Shown here piece by piece: positions 9,128 to 17,118 of a stretch of DNA of 64,000 nt. Location of the stretch: contig NZ_SNZH01000007.1 of the NCBI RefSeq assembly GCF_004363655.1, positions 310,001 through 374,000 on the forward strand. Direction: 5' to 3'. A program made the position numbers and the translations under genes. This DNA is from Tahibacter aquaticus. Its GTDB lineage: Bacteria > Pseudomonadota > Gammaproteobacteria > Xanthomonadales > Rhodanobacteraceae. The stretch's first letter is position 1. Each line of letters opens with the position of its first letter. Below the pieces are notes generated by a model that was not told the DNA's origin, ran no database searches, and saw only the letters and a list, made by a program, of their open reading frames with translations.

Positions 9128-10527
9128 GCGGCGCGGTATTGCTGGCCTGGGCGGGCGCATTCTTGCTGGGCCTGGCCGTATGGCTGGCGCTGGCCGGCCG
9201 TCCGCGGCAAGCCGGCGACTGGCTTGCCGGCAGCGGCTATGCCGTGTTGCTGGGCTTGCTCGCCTGCGGCGGCCTGGTGGCGTTGTCGCCACAGGCACCG
9301 GGTGCGCAGCTGTTCGCGGCTACCTTGCCCTGGCTGGCTCTGGCGCTGACGGCGGCTGCGTGCGCTGCGTTCTGGCGCTGGCGTCGCGAAGCACCGGCGC
9401 TTGCGCCGTCGGGCAGGCTGTCGCCGAGGCTGCCATATTGGTGCGGACTGCTGTTGCTGGCGGTATTGCTGCGTTTTGTCGTGCTGGTCGACGAGGCGGT
9501 GCTGCGCCCGGTTTTCGTCTGGGATGCCTGGAACGCCTGGTCGCTCAAGGCCAAGACCTGGTTCGAACTAGGTCAGGTTAGCTATATCAATCCGTTGCAG
9601 TGGTGGGAGCCGTTGAGCACGGGCAGCCATACGGCCTTGGCCTGGCGTTATCCGGAGCTGCTCAGCCGGGTCGAGCTGTATCTGGCTGCTGCCGCAGGCG
9701 CCTGGAACGAGTCTGCGGTGGGGTTGGCCTGGCCCATCGTGTGGGCTGCGCTGCTCTGTGGCTGCGCCGGTCAGTGGCTCGCCCTGGGCATGAACCGCTT
9801 GCTGGTGCTGGTGCTTACCTATGTGCTGGCGTCGCTGCCGTTGTTGTCCGTGCATGCAGGACTGGCCGGTTATGCCGATCTCTGGGTTGCTACGGCCTTG
9901 AGTTTCGGCGTGTTGGCCTGGCTGCGCTGGCGGCAGTCGCGCGATCGCGGCCAGCTGGCCCTGGCTGTGCTCTGCCTGCTGCTGCTACCACTGCTGAAAT
10001 TCGAAGGCGCTGTCTGGAGCCTGCTGGTATTGGGGCTGGCGTTAGGGGTGGAAATGCCGCCGCGCTGGCGCTGGATCGGTCTGGCCGCGGCGGCAGGGCT
10101 GGTGCTGCTCGTCTTGCTGGCGGCCTGGCTGCTGCAGATGCCCTGGCTGGCGCTGGTGCGCGACACCATCAGCGGCGCTACCGGTGGCAGCAGCGATATT
10201 TCGCGCAGTTCTGCTGCGCTGGCATTTGCCACGGGACTGTTCGGACAGAGCAACTGGCATCTGCTCTGGCCGTTGTTGCTGGGTTGCATGCTGTGGCAGC
10301 GCCAGCATCTGCGGGGCGAGCCCGGGACCTTGGCCTTGCTGCTTGGTGGCGGCCTGGCGGCGTTGTTCTGCCTGTTTGTGTTTACGCCGGCGGCGAAATG
10401 GGCGGCGAGCGAAACGGCGAGCAATCGCCTGGTATTGCACTGGGTGCCGCTGGCGGTCAGCCTGCTTGGTCTGCTGCTGCGCGAATTTCGCTGGCCTGGG
10501 CATACAGCGAGCGAAACTGCGCACTGA
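9124..10527 (+). CDS. Polytopic membrane protein, probable GT-C-type glycosyltransferase
   Basis: This 467-residue protein has about 10-12 hydrophobic helices. After the third or fourth helix there is a charged, aromatic periplasmic loop (FVWDAWNAWSLKAKTW, residues ~129-144, then WWEPLSTGSHTALAWRYPEL). An acidic residue in the first large periplasmic loop followed by a Trp/Tyr-rich stretch is typical of GT-C polyprenyl-phosphate-sugar-dependent transferases, so that class is the best guess; no specific family is claimed. It is coupled by ATGA to the preceding gene. The last 71 nt overlap antisense with the end of the opposing GT4 gene. A glycan-ligase or sugar-transfer role fits the nearby GT2 and GT4 genes. 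Confidence 0.62.
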   Translation: MSGAVLLAWAGAFLLGLAVWLALAGRPRQAGDWLAGSGYAVLLGLLACGGLVALSPQAPGAQLFAATLPWLALALTAAACAAFWRWRREAPALAPSGRLSPRLPYWCGLLLLAVLLRFVVLVDEAVLRPVFVWDAWNAWSLKAKTWFELGQVSYINPLQWWEPLSTGSHTALAWRYPELLSRVELYLAAAAGAWNESAVGLAWPIVWAALLCGCAGQWLALGMNRLLVLVLTYVLASLPLLSVHAGLAGYADLWVATALSFGVLAWLRWRQSRDRGQLALAVLCLLLLPLLKFEGAVWSLLVLGLALGVEMPPRWRWIGLAAAAGLVLLVLLAAWLLQMPWLALVRDTISGATGGSSDISRSSAALAFATGLFGQSNWHLLWPLLLGCMLWQRQHLRGEPGTLALLLGGGLAALFCLFVFTPAAKWAASETASNRLVLHWVPLAVSLLGLLLREFRWPGHTASETAH

Positions 10528-11623
10528 CCGCAGCCGGCCGGTAGTTCGCGTACCAGCGCGCGGCACCGGCGCTACCCCAGGTCTGTGCGAGTTCGGGGGT
10601 ATCGGCCAGCTGGCGCAAAGCCTGTGCCAATGCAACCGCATCGCCGGGCGGCACCAGGCATCCGGTCTGCCCGTCCACCACGACTTCGGTCACGCCCGAG
10701 CCTGCAATCGCGCTGGCAACACAGGGCAGTCCGGCGCGCATGGCTTCGAGCAGCACCATGCCGAAGGCTTCGGCCCGGTCCAGCGAGGGCAGGCAGAAGA
10801 TTTCCGCCTGGGCATACGCCTGCTCCAGCAACGACTGCTCCGCCTGGCCGGTCATCTGCACGCGCTGCGCCAGGCCCAGGCGCTCGATCTGGGCACGCAG
10901 CGCGCTTTCGCATTCGCCGCCGCCGATCAGCAGCAGGGCGCAATCGGGCAGTTCGGCCAGGCTTTGCAGCAATACGTCGAAGCCTTTGTAGTAGCTCAGC
11001 CGTCCGACCGCGAGCAGGCGGCGCTTGCCCGCCGGCCATAGCGCAGCGCCGTCGGCGGCCGCCGTGGCGGGAGCTTCGGTCAGGGCCAGCGGTACGATGC
11101 GGGTCTTTTCCCGCCATGGCGCCAAGGCCTGGCTGGCATCGCGATAGGCGGCCGAAGTCGCCACGACGAGGTCGGCCCGGCGCAGCAAGGCCTGTTCGAA
11201 CGGTCGATAGAACGGATAGGCCAGGCGCAGGGCGCGGCTGGCACTGTCCAGCGGAATATCGGCGTGCCAATGCACCAGCCAGGGCAGGCGCCGCGCGGCA
11301 GGAACCAGCAAGGCGGCAAAGGCCGAGGTGTTCGGCACGTGGATATGCAGAACCTGCGGGCGCAGTCGAGCGATGCAGCGCTGCAGCTGCCACGGAAACG
11401 CCGGACTCAGCGGCGCATAGGCAAGCTGACCCCAGCGCCCGGTTTCATGGATGCAGATGGTGCCGTCGCGGCGCTCGCTGCTGTGCCATTGGCGCCGCAA
11501 TGCATGCGCCAGCACCACGACCTCGTCGCCGGCGTCAGCCTGGGCATTGGCCAGGATGGCGGTGAAGGTTTCTATACCGCCAGGTGCGGGCGGGTAGAAC
11601 TTGCCGATATGCAGTATGCGCAT
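10457..11623 (-). CDS. Glycosyltransferase family 4
   Basis: The 388-residue product is a GT-B-fold family 4 glycosyltransferase using a nucleotide sugar. The N-terminal half starts MRILHIGKFYPPAPGGIETF, the standard GT4 opening with the Gly-rich acceptor loop. The C-terminal half has the donor-site blocks LLAVGRLSYYKGFDVLLQS, LLLIGGGECESALRAQIE and the EAFGMVLLEAMRAGLPCVAS segment containing the E-x7-E motif. It lies 10 nt behind the DUF2304 gene and is the third gene of a GT2-DUF2304-GT4 operon. Its 3' end overlaps the convergent membrane-protein gene by 71 nt. It probably helps build a surface polysaccharide or glycolipid; the sugar cannot be told. Confidence 0.88.
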   Translation of the reverse strand: MRILHIGKFYPPAPGGIETFTAILANAQADAGDEVVVLAHALRRQWHSSERRDGTICIHETGRWGQLAYAPLSPAFPWQLQRCIARLRPQVLHIHVPNTSAFAALLVPAARRLPWLVHWHADIPLDSASRALRLAYPFYRPFEQALLRRADLVVATSAAYRDASQALAPWREKTRIVPLALTEAPATAAADGAALWPAGKRRLLAVGRLSYYKGFDVLLQSLAELPDCALLLIGGGECESALRAQIERLGLAQRVQMTGQAEQSLLEQAYAQAEIFCLPSLDRAEAFGMVLLEAMRAGLPCVASAIAGSGVTEVVVDGQTGCLVPPGDAVALAQALRQLADTPELAQTWGSAGAARWYANYRPAAVSAQFRSLYAQASEIRAAADQAG

Positions 11624-11633
11624 GCCGCGCCGG

Positions 11634-12014
11634 TCAAGCCTGCGGACGCGGACTGGTGCTGCGCTGTTCCACTGCCCGGCGCAGGGTGGTCAGTTCTTCT
11701 TCCAGGATGGCCAGCTTCTGGTTGAGGCGGCGGATCTGGCGCTCCTGGCGCGAGCGTTCGATATCGAGCTGCAGCAGGCGCAGCAGGATCAGCGAGACGC
11801 CGACGATGATCGGCAGCACCGGCGGATAGGCAATCCCGCTCAGGTGGGCCAGCCAGTCGATGGTGCGCGGCACGAAGCCGAGTACCAGGGTAGCCGCGGC
11901 CACGATCAGCCACCACAGCGCATACGGGCCGTGCAGGTGATCGCGCCTCACCAGATAGAGGATGCTGCCGGCCAGAGCCAGGCCGATCAGGGCGGCCGTG
12001 ATCTGTGCGTTCAT
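11634..12014 (-). CDS. DUF2304 membrane protein
   Basis: This 126-residue protein has three hydrophobic segments (residues ~5-22, ~33-50 and ~65-82) and a C-terminal amphipathic coiled coil (ERSRQERQIRRLNQKLAILE). This is the layout of the DUF2304 family, small membrane proteins that usually sit beside dolichol-phosphate-mannose-synthase-like GT2 enzymes. Its start overlaps the stop of the GT2 gene as ATGA, so the two are translated together. A plausible role is anchoring the GT2 enzyme at the membrane for polyprenyl-phosphate-sugar synthesis; this is inferred from the company it keeps. Confidence 0.8.
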   Translation of the reverse strand: MNAQITAALIGLALAGSILYLVRRDHLHGPYALWWLIVAAATLVLGFVPRTIDWLAHLSGIAYPPVLPIIVGVSLILLRLLQLDIERSRQERQIRRLNQKLAILEEELTTLRRAVEQRSTSPRPQA

Positions 12015-12745
12015 GGGGAATTGGTCTCCAGACTTCGGCGCGCGCGGCGTTCCCTGGCGCCGACACGGGCAATACTGAGTACGGTGGTCGCGATCATGTA
12101 GCGGGCGACCGTAAACCAGGACGAGAAGATGCGCGATCCCCCCTCACGCCGGGCCGACATGGTCGTCGCAGCCTCGGCGATGCGCAGTGACTTGCGTCGC
12201 AGCAGGATCAGTACGCCGATGTCCTGGTAGTCGATCAGGCTGGCCTCGCGCGAGGCCAGGGTGCGCACGGCCCGCCGGCCGTAGACGCGCAGCCCCGAGG
12301 TGAAGTCGGTTACCTGCAGGCCAGTGATCAGGCGGAAATAAGCCCAGGCCAAGCGCTTGGCCGGACTCAGGCGGGCTGGGCAGGTGCCGATGGTGACGTC
12401 GGCACCACTATCTATATGTGCACGGAGCAATAGCGGCAATTGCTCCGGATGGTGCTGGCCGTCGGCATCCAGGGTAATGACGCGTTCGTGCCGGTTGCGC
12501 AAGGCGTAGCGCATACCGGCCTGGGTTGCACCCCAGGCGCCGAGCTGGAACGGCAGGTTCAGTACCACGGCGCCGGCGGCAGCGGCGATGGCGGCCGTGT
12601 CGTCGCTGCTGGCGTCGTTGATCACCAGGACGTCGCACTGCAAGGCAGCCTTGACCCCGCGGACCACGTCTGCAACCGTGTTGCGCTCGTTTCGGGCGGG
12701 CATGACTGCAAGACAGGCTGGCGCTGCAATCTGTTGATTTGACAC
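12011..12745 (-). CDS. Glycosyltransferase family 2, polyprenyl-phosphate-sugar-synthase-like
   Basis: This GT-A glycosyltransferase resembles dolichol-phosphate mannose synthase (DPM1/ArnC-like without membrane tail). Visible motifs are CLAVMPARNE, VLVINDASSDDT, VITLDADGQHHPEQL with the metal-binding DAD, and VTDFTSGLRVYGRRAV. The open frame extends to 12871 but the extra residues look non-coding, so I use GTG 12745, giving a 244-residue protein starting VSNQQIAAPACLAVMP. No convincing ribosome site is visible there, so the start is uncertain. It is the first gene of the operon with DUF2304 and GT4. The likely product is a polyprenyl-linked sugar that the membrane GT-C-like protein could use. 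Confidence 0.85.
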   Translation of the reverse strand: MSNQQIAAPACLAVMPARNERNTVADVVRGVKAALQCDVLVINDASSDDTAAIAAAAGAVVLNLPFQLGAWGATQAGMRYALRNRHERVITLDADGQHHPEQLPLLLRAHIDSGADVTIGTCPARLSPAKRLAWAYFRLITGLQVTDFTSGLRVYGRRAVRTLASREASLIDYQDIGVLILLRRKSLRIAEAATTMSARREGGSRIFSSWFTVARYMIATTVLSIARVGARERRARRSLETNSP

Positions 12746-12934
12746 GAGTCGACCGTCAGCGCGAAAAACCGATTGTCCCAATGCGCGTGCACAGGCGTCA
12801 ACGCGAAAAAAATTTTCCGGAAAGTGTCCGCTCGCTGTACCGGGCTGCGTTACTAGCTCCCGAGTGCCCACACAGGGTGCCGAATCGGTCCACCGGAATT
12901 ACGTGCAATTGCCTACAGAACCGTCGCTAAAGCG

Positions 12935-12964
12935 TTGACGGGGTTTGATTGTGGTGATTACACT
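12935..12964 (+). promoter_or_regulatory. Candidate sigma-70 promoter for the exported-protein gene at 13040
   Basis: TTGACG at 12935-12940 and TACACT at 12959-12964 are separated by 18 nt, close to the sigma-70 consensus, in the 294-nt gap between the divergent GT2 gene and the secreted-protein gene. It would give a 5' leader of about 70 nt. The rest of the gap (12746-12934 and 12965-13039) holds nothing else I recognise beyond a ribosome site (GGGAG) just before ATG 13040. Confidence 0.5.
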
Positions 12965-13039
12965 CCTCTTCTGTCGGGCCCCATGAATCTACTGTGGGCA
13001 GGAAGTGCGCTTCCGCCCGATCCAACTTGGGAGAAAACT

Positions 13040-13807
13040 ATGAAAGCCAATGTCATGATGAAGACGCTGTCGCTGGCGGTGTTGGGTCTGGCGGGTCTGG
13101 GTTTTGCCGGTGCCTCGATGGCACAGTGCCCGACCGATCCCGCTCAGCCGACCGGTGCATGGACCGGCAAGGCCGTTCTCGGTGGCGGCGCCCTCTCGAT
13201 CACCACGCCGGGTCTGGGTACCACTGCTTGCAAGCTGACCACCAGCTTCAACGCTGGCGCCGGCGGTTTGGCCAGCTCGTTCGTGCGTGACGATACGCCG
13301 GCTGGCGAAACCCGCTACCGTTTCCGTTTCCGTCTCGTTGCCGACGCGATCACCCCGTTCAGCGGCCTGCAGAAGGTCCAGCTGTTCACGGCGAATTCCA
13401 ATACCGCATTCCCGGCTGCCGGCGGCTCCGTGCAGGTTCTGCGCGTGTCGCTGATCCCGGGCGGCGCGACCGGCCGTCAGGTGTCCTTCGTGGCCGCCAC
13501 CAATGACATCGCCAACGGCAACGTCAGCACCCCGTTCGTCGCTCCGGTCGCTGCCGGCGAGAACGTGGTCGAAGGCGAAGTCGTGATCGGCGCTGCAGGC
13601 ACCGGTAAGGTCAACGTCTGGGTGAACAACAACGTCGCAGGTACCCCGAGCGGCACGATCAACGTCGACAACGCCGGCTGGGTCGGCGTCGACACCGCCC
13701 TGCTCGGCCTGGCCGATTCCACCAGCTCGTTCCGTACCAACCAGGCTACCAAGGCAATCAACTTCGACGAGTTCGACTCGCGTCGTCAGACCTTCATCGG
13801 CCAGTAA
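13040..13807 (+). CDS. Exported protein of unknown function
   Basis: The 255-residue product has a clear Sec signal peptide: basic MKANVMMK, a hydrophobic core to about residue 24, and an ASMAQ cleavage site. The mature part is rich in Ala, Gly, Thr, Val and Asn with strand-like alternation (RYRFRFRLVAD, GKVNVWVNNNV), suggesting an all-beta domain. Only two cysteines are seen near the start of the mature protein and around residue 58. The C-terminal segment NFDEFDSRRQTFIGQ is markedly more charged than the rest. ATG 13040 has GGGAG 6 nt ahead and its own promoter. It leads an island of exported proteins. I cannot assign a family; an extracellular or cell-surface protein is the safest description. 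Confidence 0.72.
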   Translation: MKANVMMKTLSLAVLGLAGLGFAGASMAQCPTDPAQPTGAWTGKAVLGGGALSITTPGLGTTACKLTTSFNAGAGGLASSFVRDDTPAGETRYRFRFRLVADAITPFSGLQKVQLFTANSNTAFPAAGGSVQVLRVSLIPGGATGRQVSFVAATNDIANGNVSTPFVAPVAAGENVVEGEVVIGAAGTGKVNVWVNNNVAGTPSGTINVDNAGWVGVDTALLGLADSTSSFRTNQATKAINFDEFDSRRQTFIGQ

Positions 13808-13848
13808 ACCCCTGAATTGCGCCCTTTTTCTAGCGTCGGAGTAATTAA

Positions 13849-14349
13849 ATGAATAAAAATGCGCTTCTGCTCGCCGTAGGACTGACCGCTGCCGCGTTTG
13901 TCGGCACGGCCAGCGCCCAGTCGTGTGCATCGCCGTCGATCATCACGCTGACCGGCAACAACCATGCCATCACCAGCACCACCTGTGCTCCGGCTGTCAA
14001 CCAGCTCGGCACCCTGTGCGGCGCGTTCAATTCGCCGGAAAACGACGTCATCTATCGTTTCAACATCGATGCGACGCGTACGTCCAGCACCCTGAGCCTG
14101 TCGACCACCGACGCAGCTTGGAACCCGGCGTTCCTGTACCTGTCGGGTTCCTGCGGCGGCGGCGTGAATTGCGCCGAAGTGGGCGACAACGGCGGCAATG
14201 GCGTGACCGAAACGATGCCGACCCCGACCGGCAATGGTACGTACTACCTGGTTGTCACCTCCAGCCCGGGTGCCGGCGGTTGCGGCGCCTTCACGGTTGA
14301 CGCTACTGGCCGTCTGCCGGTGGCTCTGAAGAACTTCTCGATCGATTGA
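13849..14349 (+). CDS. Small exported six-Cys protein, paralog 1
   Basis: This is the first of three paralogs in the island. It is 166 residues with a signal peptide (MNKNALLLAVGL...ASAQS, cleavage about residue 24). The mature protein has six cysteines in the pattern C-ASP, C-AP, LC-GAF, SC-GGG, VNC and GGC-G. The core NQLGTLCGAFNSPENDVIYR is followed by strand-like blocks and TYYLVVTSSPGAGGCGAF. This alternation resembles the pre-peptidase C-terminal (PPC) beta-sandwich fold standing alone; that is inference. The protein ends in LPVALKNFSID, a tail kept in all three copies. A strong terminator follows at 14380. Function unknown. Confidence 0.78.
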   Translation: MNKNALLLAVGLTAAAFVGTASAQSCASPSIITLTGNNHAITSTTCAPAVNQLGTLCGAFNSPENDVIYRFNIDATRTSSTLSLSTTDAAWNPAFLYLSGSCGGGVNCAEVGDNGGNGVTETMPTPTGNGTYYLVVTSSPGAGGCGAFTVDATGRLPVALKNFSID

Positions 14350-14379
14350 TCGATAGAACTTCAGCAGTAATCGTTTGTC

Positions 14380-14410
14380 AGAACCCACCCGCAAGGGTGG
14401 GTTCTTTTTT
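14380..14410 (+). terminator. Rho-independent terminator after paralog 1
   Basis: An 11-bp perfect stem (14380-14390 with 14395-14405) with a GCAA tetraloop is followed by five further T residues. It ends the transcript of the 13040-14349 pair and sits 10 nt before the start of the next gene, which therefore depends on readthrough or on its own promoter within this short interval. Confidence 0.88.
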
Positions 14411-14420
14411 GGGAGTACCG

Positions 14421-15845
14421 ATGATTCCGCTGCTGTTCGCTTCGATGTTGGCAATGGCCAACGAGCCTTCAAATATCAGCGCCTCGCCGGCCTGCGAGTT
14501 TGGAGAGATCTATCAGGGGCACGCGACGAACTGCCTGATCGAGTTCTCCAATCGCAGCAGCAAGCCCCTGCGTTTGAGCAAGCTGGCGCCGATAGATCCG
14601 AAGGACAGGCTGTCCGCTGACTCGGTCCTGGTTCCGGCGAACGGCGTCGCGCATGTCGAGATCAAGATCGACACCAGCACCGATAGTGGTACCACCCACC
14701 ATCCGTTGAAGTTTCGGGTCGAAGGCGAAGAGCCCGAGCGCTATGCCGACTCTGTCGGTTTTGTCGCCAGCGTGTTCGACCTGTCGCGCCTGGAAGCGAA
14801 CCTCGGCACGATCGCGCTGGCCGAGGCGAACCGCAAACCCTATACCCTGACATTCTCCAGCGACGAAGACCCCGATGCGCGCATCGAGAAGGTGTTGTCG
14901 GCGCCGGAATATTTGAACGTTTCCCCTGGTGCGGATGGCCGCAGTGTCCAGGTCTCCGTGCGTGACACGGCGCCCTGGGGCCTGTTCGAATCCAACGTCA
15001 TCCTCAAGGTACGCTCGATCCGCCAAGACCAAGTGTTCTTCAAGGTCAAGGGCGATGTGCATGGCGCCGTCGTGCCGGGCTTCAATCCGCTGGAGCTGGA
15101 TCTGGTCCGCCGTGGCGAAGGCGAGCGCAGCTACCGCATTCCCCTGCGCCAGGCCGGCGACAAGCCCCTGCGTCTGGGGGCGGCGCGTCTTGAGGGCATG
15201 AAAGGAAGCGTCAAGATTTCCGATTGTGAGCCTGCCGCAGTCGGATGCCGCTGGCTCAACCTGAAGATTTCCGACCAGCAGCCCTTGGGCTATCTGAAAG
15301 GTCGTGTCTACGTCGAATTGCCCGACTACGGCAAGACGCTTCCGATCCAGGTGTGGGGCGTCATGCTGTCGGAGACGACCCAGGTCAAGGATGCGGCCGA
15401 GGAGATGAAGAAGGCGGAGGCCAGTACGGTGGCCGCGGCTTCGACCGACGCTGCTGCAACAGGTATTCCGGGTTCCTCGTCCGCGGCGCTCAGTCCTACG
15501 GTTTCCAATGTGCCGATCGGCCAGCAGCTCAAGCGCGCACTGACCACGGCCAAACCGGCCGATCCCCCTGGTAATGGCCCGGTACTGCGCTGGGAAGTGG
15601 ATAACGAAGGGTTGATCTACGGTTATCACGTGTACCGCGCAGACAGCGCGGACGGCCCGTGGAAGCGCATCAACGCCACTACGCTGCGCGTCGACTCGGT
15701 GGAGGATGCTGCGAGCCACTACGCGTGGCGCGACGAATCGGCCGAAGTCGGCAAGACCTATTGGTACTTCGTGGGCACGCTGGACCATCGCGGTGCGCGC
15801 AAGCGCCTGACCTCGCCGAGTCAGGTTACGGTGAAACCGCGCTAG
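14421..15845 (+). CDS. Exported protein with DUF1573-like N-terminus and Fn3-like C-terminus
   Basis: The 474-residue product starts MIPLLFASMLAMANEPS, a short signal peptide. The segment ACEFGEIYQGHATNC...FSNRSSKPLRLSKL (residues ~23-60) has the look of DUF1573/ASPM-SPD-2-Hydin Ig-like domains, and similar strand patterns continue to about residue 340. After a low-complexity Ala/Ser/Thr linker (~345-385), the last 85 residues (LRWEVDNEGLIYGYHVYRAD, ending VTVKPR) resemble a fibronectin type III domain. ATG 14421 is preceded by GGGAG. It sits between paralogs 1 and 2 of the six-Cys family. A structural or carbohydrate/protein-binding role outside the inner membrane is likely; nothing catalytic is visible. 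Confidence 0.7.
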   Translation: MIPLLFASMLAMANEPSNISASPACEFGEIYQGHATNCLIEFSNRSSKPLRLSKLAPIDPKDRLSADSVLVPANGVAHVEIKIDTSTDSGTTHHPLKFRVEGEEPERYADSVGFVASVFDLSRLEANLGTIALAEANRKPYTLTFSSDEDPDARIEKVLSAPEYLNVSPGADGRSVQVSVRDTAPWGLFESNVILKVRSIRQDQVFFKVKGDVHGAVVPGFNPLELDLVRRGEGERSYRIPLRQAGDKPLRLGAARLEGMKGSVKISDCEPAAVGCRWLNLKISDQQPLGYLKGRVYVELPDYGKTLPIQVWGVMLSETTQVKDAAEEMKKAEASTVAAASTDAAATGIPGSSSAALSPTVSNVPIGQQLKRALTTAKPADPPGNGPVLRWEVDNEGLIYGYHVYRADSADGPWKRINATTLRVDSVEDAASHYAWRDESAEVGKTYWYFVGTLDHRGARKRLTSPSQVTVKPR

Positions 15846-15940
15846 GACTAGCCTTGCTGCGCGATGCAGCTGCCGCGGCGCCTGCTTATGGCAACCAGTG
15901 CCTGGCAGGAACCGCCCTTTGCCGAACCGATTTGACCGCA

Positions 15941-15974
15941 AAAAGAAACCCGCTCCTGTGGCGGGTTTTCTTTT
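15941..15974 (+). terminator. Rho-independent terminator after the DUF1573-like gene
   Basis: The stem AAACCCGC (15946-15953) pairs with GCGGGTTT (15961-15968) around a 7-nt loop, followed by a T-rich run TTTTCTTTT. The A-run upstream makes it potentially active in both directions. It lies about 95 nt after the stop codon at 15845. Confidence 0.82.
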
Positions 15975-16506
15975 GCGCAGCATCCAGCAGCCAAGGCAGG
16001 TGCACAAGCACGTCGCGCAGGCATTGCAGTTTTGCGCGACGTCACAGGGCGCCTAGTGAACTCTAACGGACAAATCGAAAGCAGCTCGCCCGTCCTGCTG
16101 CTCACTCGGCCAATAGCAGGGGCCGTTGGCGTCGCTCCGCACGGCGTCCCGCATGACCAGTCCTGTGCCATCCCGCTTCCGATTCATCCGCTACAGGCTG
16201 CTAAGGCGCAAGTCAGTCACGCGGATACATTGGTACAAACGCTGCGATATCGCTAGATCTGCCGATCTGATCCGAGGCTATGCTGCCGGTCGCATCTGTC
16301 GGTTAGCGGTGCGCAAGCGCTTGAGCACGGCTGTCGTCAAATGCCGATAAGTAGAAGAATAAGTTGTGCCGACGTGGATTGTTTGCGCGAACAGGCGTGT
16401 GGTCCCGGTGCGCGCAACCGCGCCTATCGGCTCAAAAGGAGTCGTTAACTTCCGCCCGACATGGCCTCTGCGATCGCTTTGCCTGTGCTGATACCGGAGA
16501 AGAAAG
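15975..16506. other. Intergenic region with no recognised gene
   Basis: This 532-nt stretch lies between the terminator at 15941-15974 and the second six-Cys paralog. It is visibly less GC-rich than the surrounding coding DNA. Short open frames in it (for example 16032-16256 plus and 16278-16616 minus) lack ribosome sites and protein-like composition. The only functional signal I can point to is GGAG shortly before ATG 16507. It must contain the promoter for the 16507 gene, but no convincing -35/-10 pair stands out. It may be the debris of the duplication that created the paralogs. Confidence 0.5.
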
Positions 16507-17013
16507 ATGAAGAAGAATGCATTGCTGCTGATAGCCAGCGTGGCCGCCGCCGCTTCCGCCGGGCCCGCCTTTACCCAGTCCTGTGCGTCGCCCGTGCGCA
16601 TTCCAGAGAACTCCAACGGTCATCACACTGTCAGCGGCACTACCTGCGCTCCCGCGATCAACCAGCTCGGCACCTTATGCGGCGCGTTCAATTCGCCCGA
16701 GAACGACGTCATCTACCGCTTCACAATCGATCCCCCTATACGTACCTCCGACACACTCAGCTTGTCGACGACAGATCCGACCTGGAATGCGGCGTTCCTG
16801 TACCTGTCGGGTTCGTGCGGCGGTGGTGTGAACTGTTCTGACGTGAGCGACAACTTCGGTGCTGGCGGTACCGAAACCATGTTGACTCCCCATGCCTCCG
16901 GTGCGTATTTTCTGATAGTCACATCCAGCCCGGGCGCGGGGGGCTGCGGCGCCTATACCGTAGATGCCGGCGGACGCCTTCCGGTAACATTGCGCAGCTT
17001 CTCGATCGATTGA
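16507..17013 (+). CDS. Small exported six-Cys protein, paralog 2
   Basis: This 168-residue protein is the closest relative of paralog 1 and shares long identical stretches of DNA in the core around LCGAFNSPENDVIYRF. It has a signal peptide (MKKNALLLIASVAAAAS...FTQS), the same six cysteines, the TYYLVV-like block AYFLIVTSSPGAGGCGAY and the tail LPVTLRSFSID. Differences cluster in the loop after the third strand (TIDPPIRTSDTLSLS) and around CSDVSDNFGAGGTE. GGAG lies just upstream of ATG 16507. It is followed 105 nt later by paralog 3, probably on the same transcript. The role is unknown; a small disulfide-stabilised, secreted beta-sandwich is the structural inference. Confidence 0.77.
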   Translation: MKKNALLLIASVAAAASAGPAFTQSCASPVRIPENSNGHHTVSGTTCAPAINQLGTLCGAFNSPENDVIYRFTIDPPIRTSDTLSLSTTDPTWNAAFLYLSGSCGGGVNCSDVSDNFGAGGTETMLTPHASGAYFLIVTSSPGAGGCGAYTVDAGGRLPVTLRSFSID

Positions 17014-17118
17014 TGGCGGAGCTACCGGCAACCCGTAAAACCTATCCGCGCGGTCAATTTCTCAAGGCAAAGCGGTTAGGGGTGGATAGTACATTTCAGT
17101 CACTTTCAGGGGGTTGTG

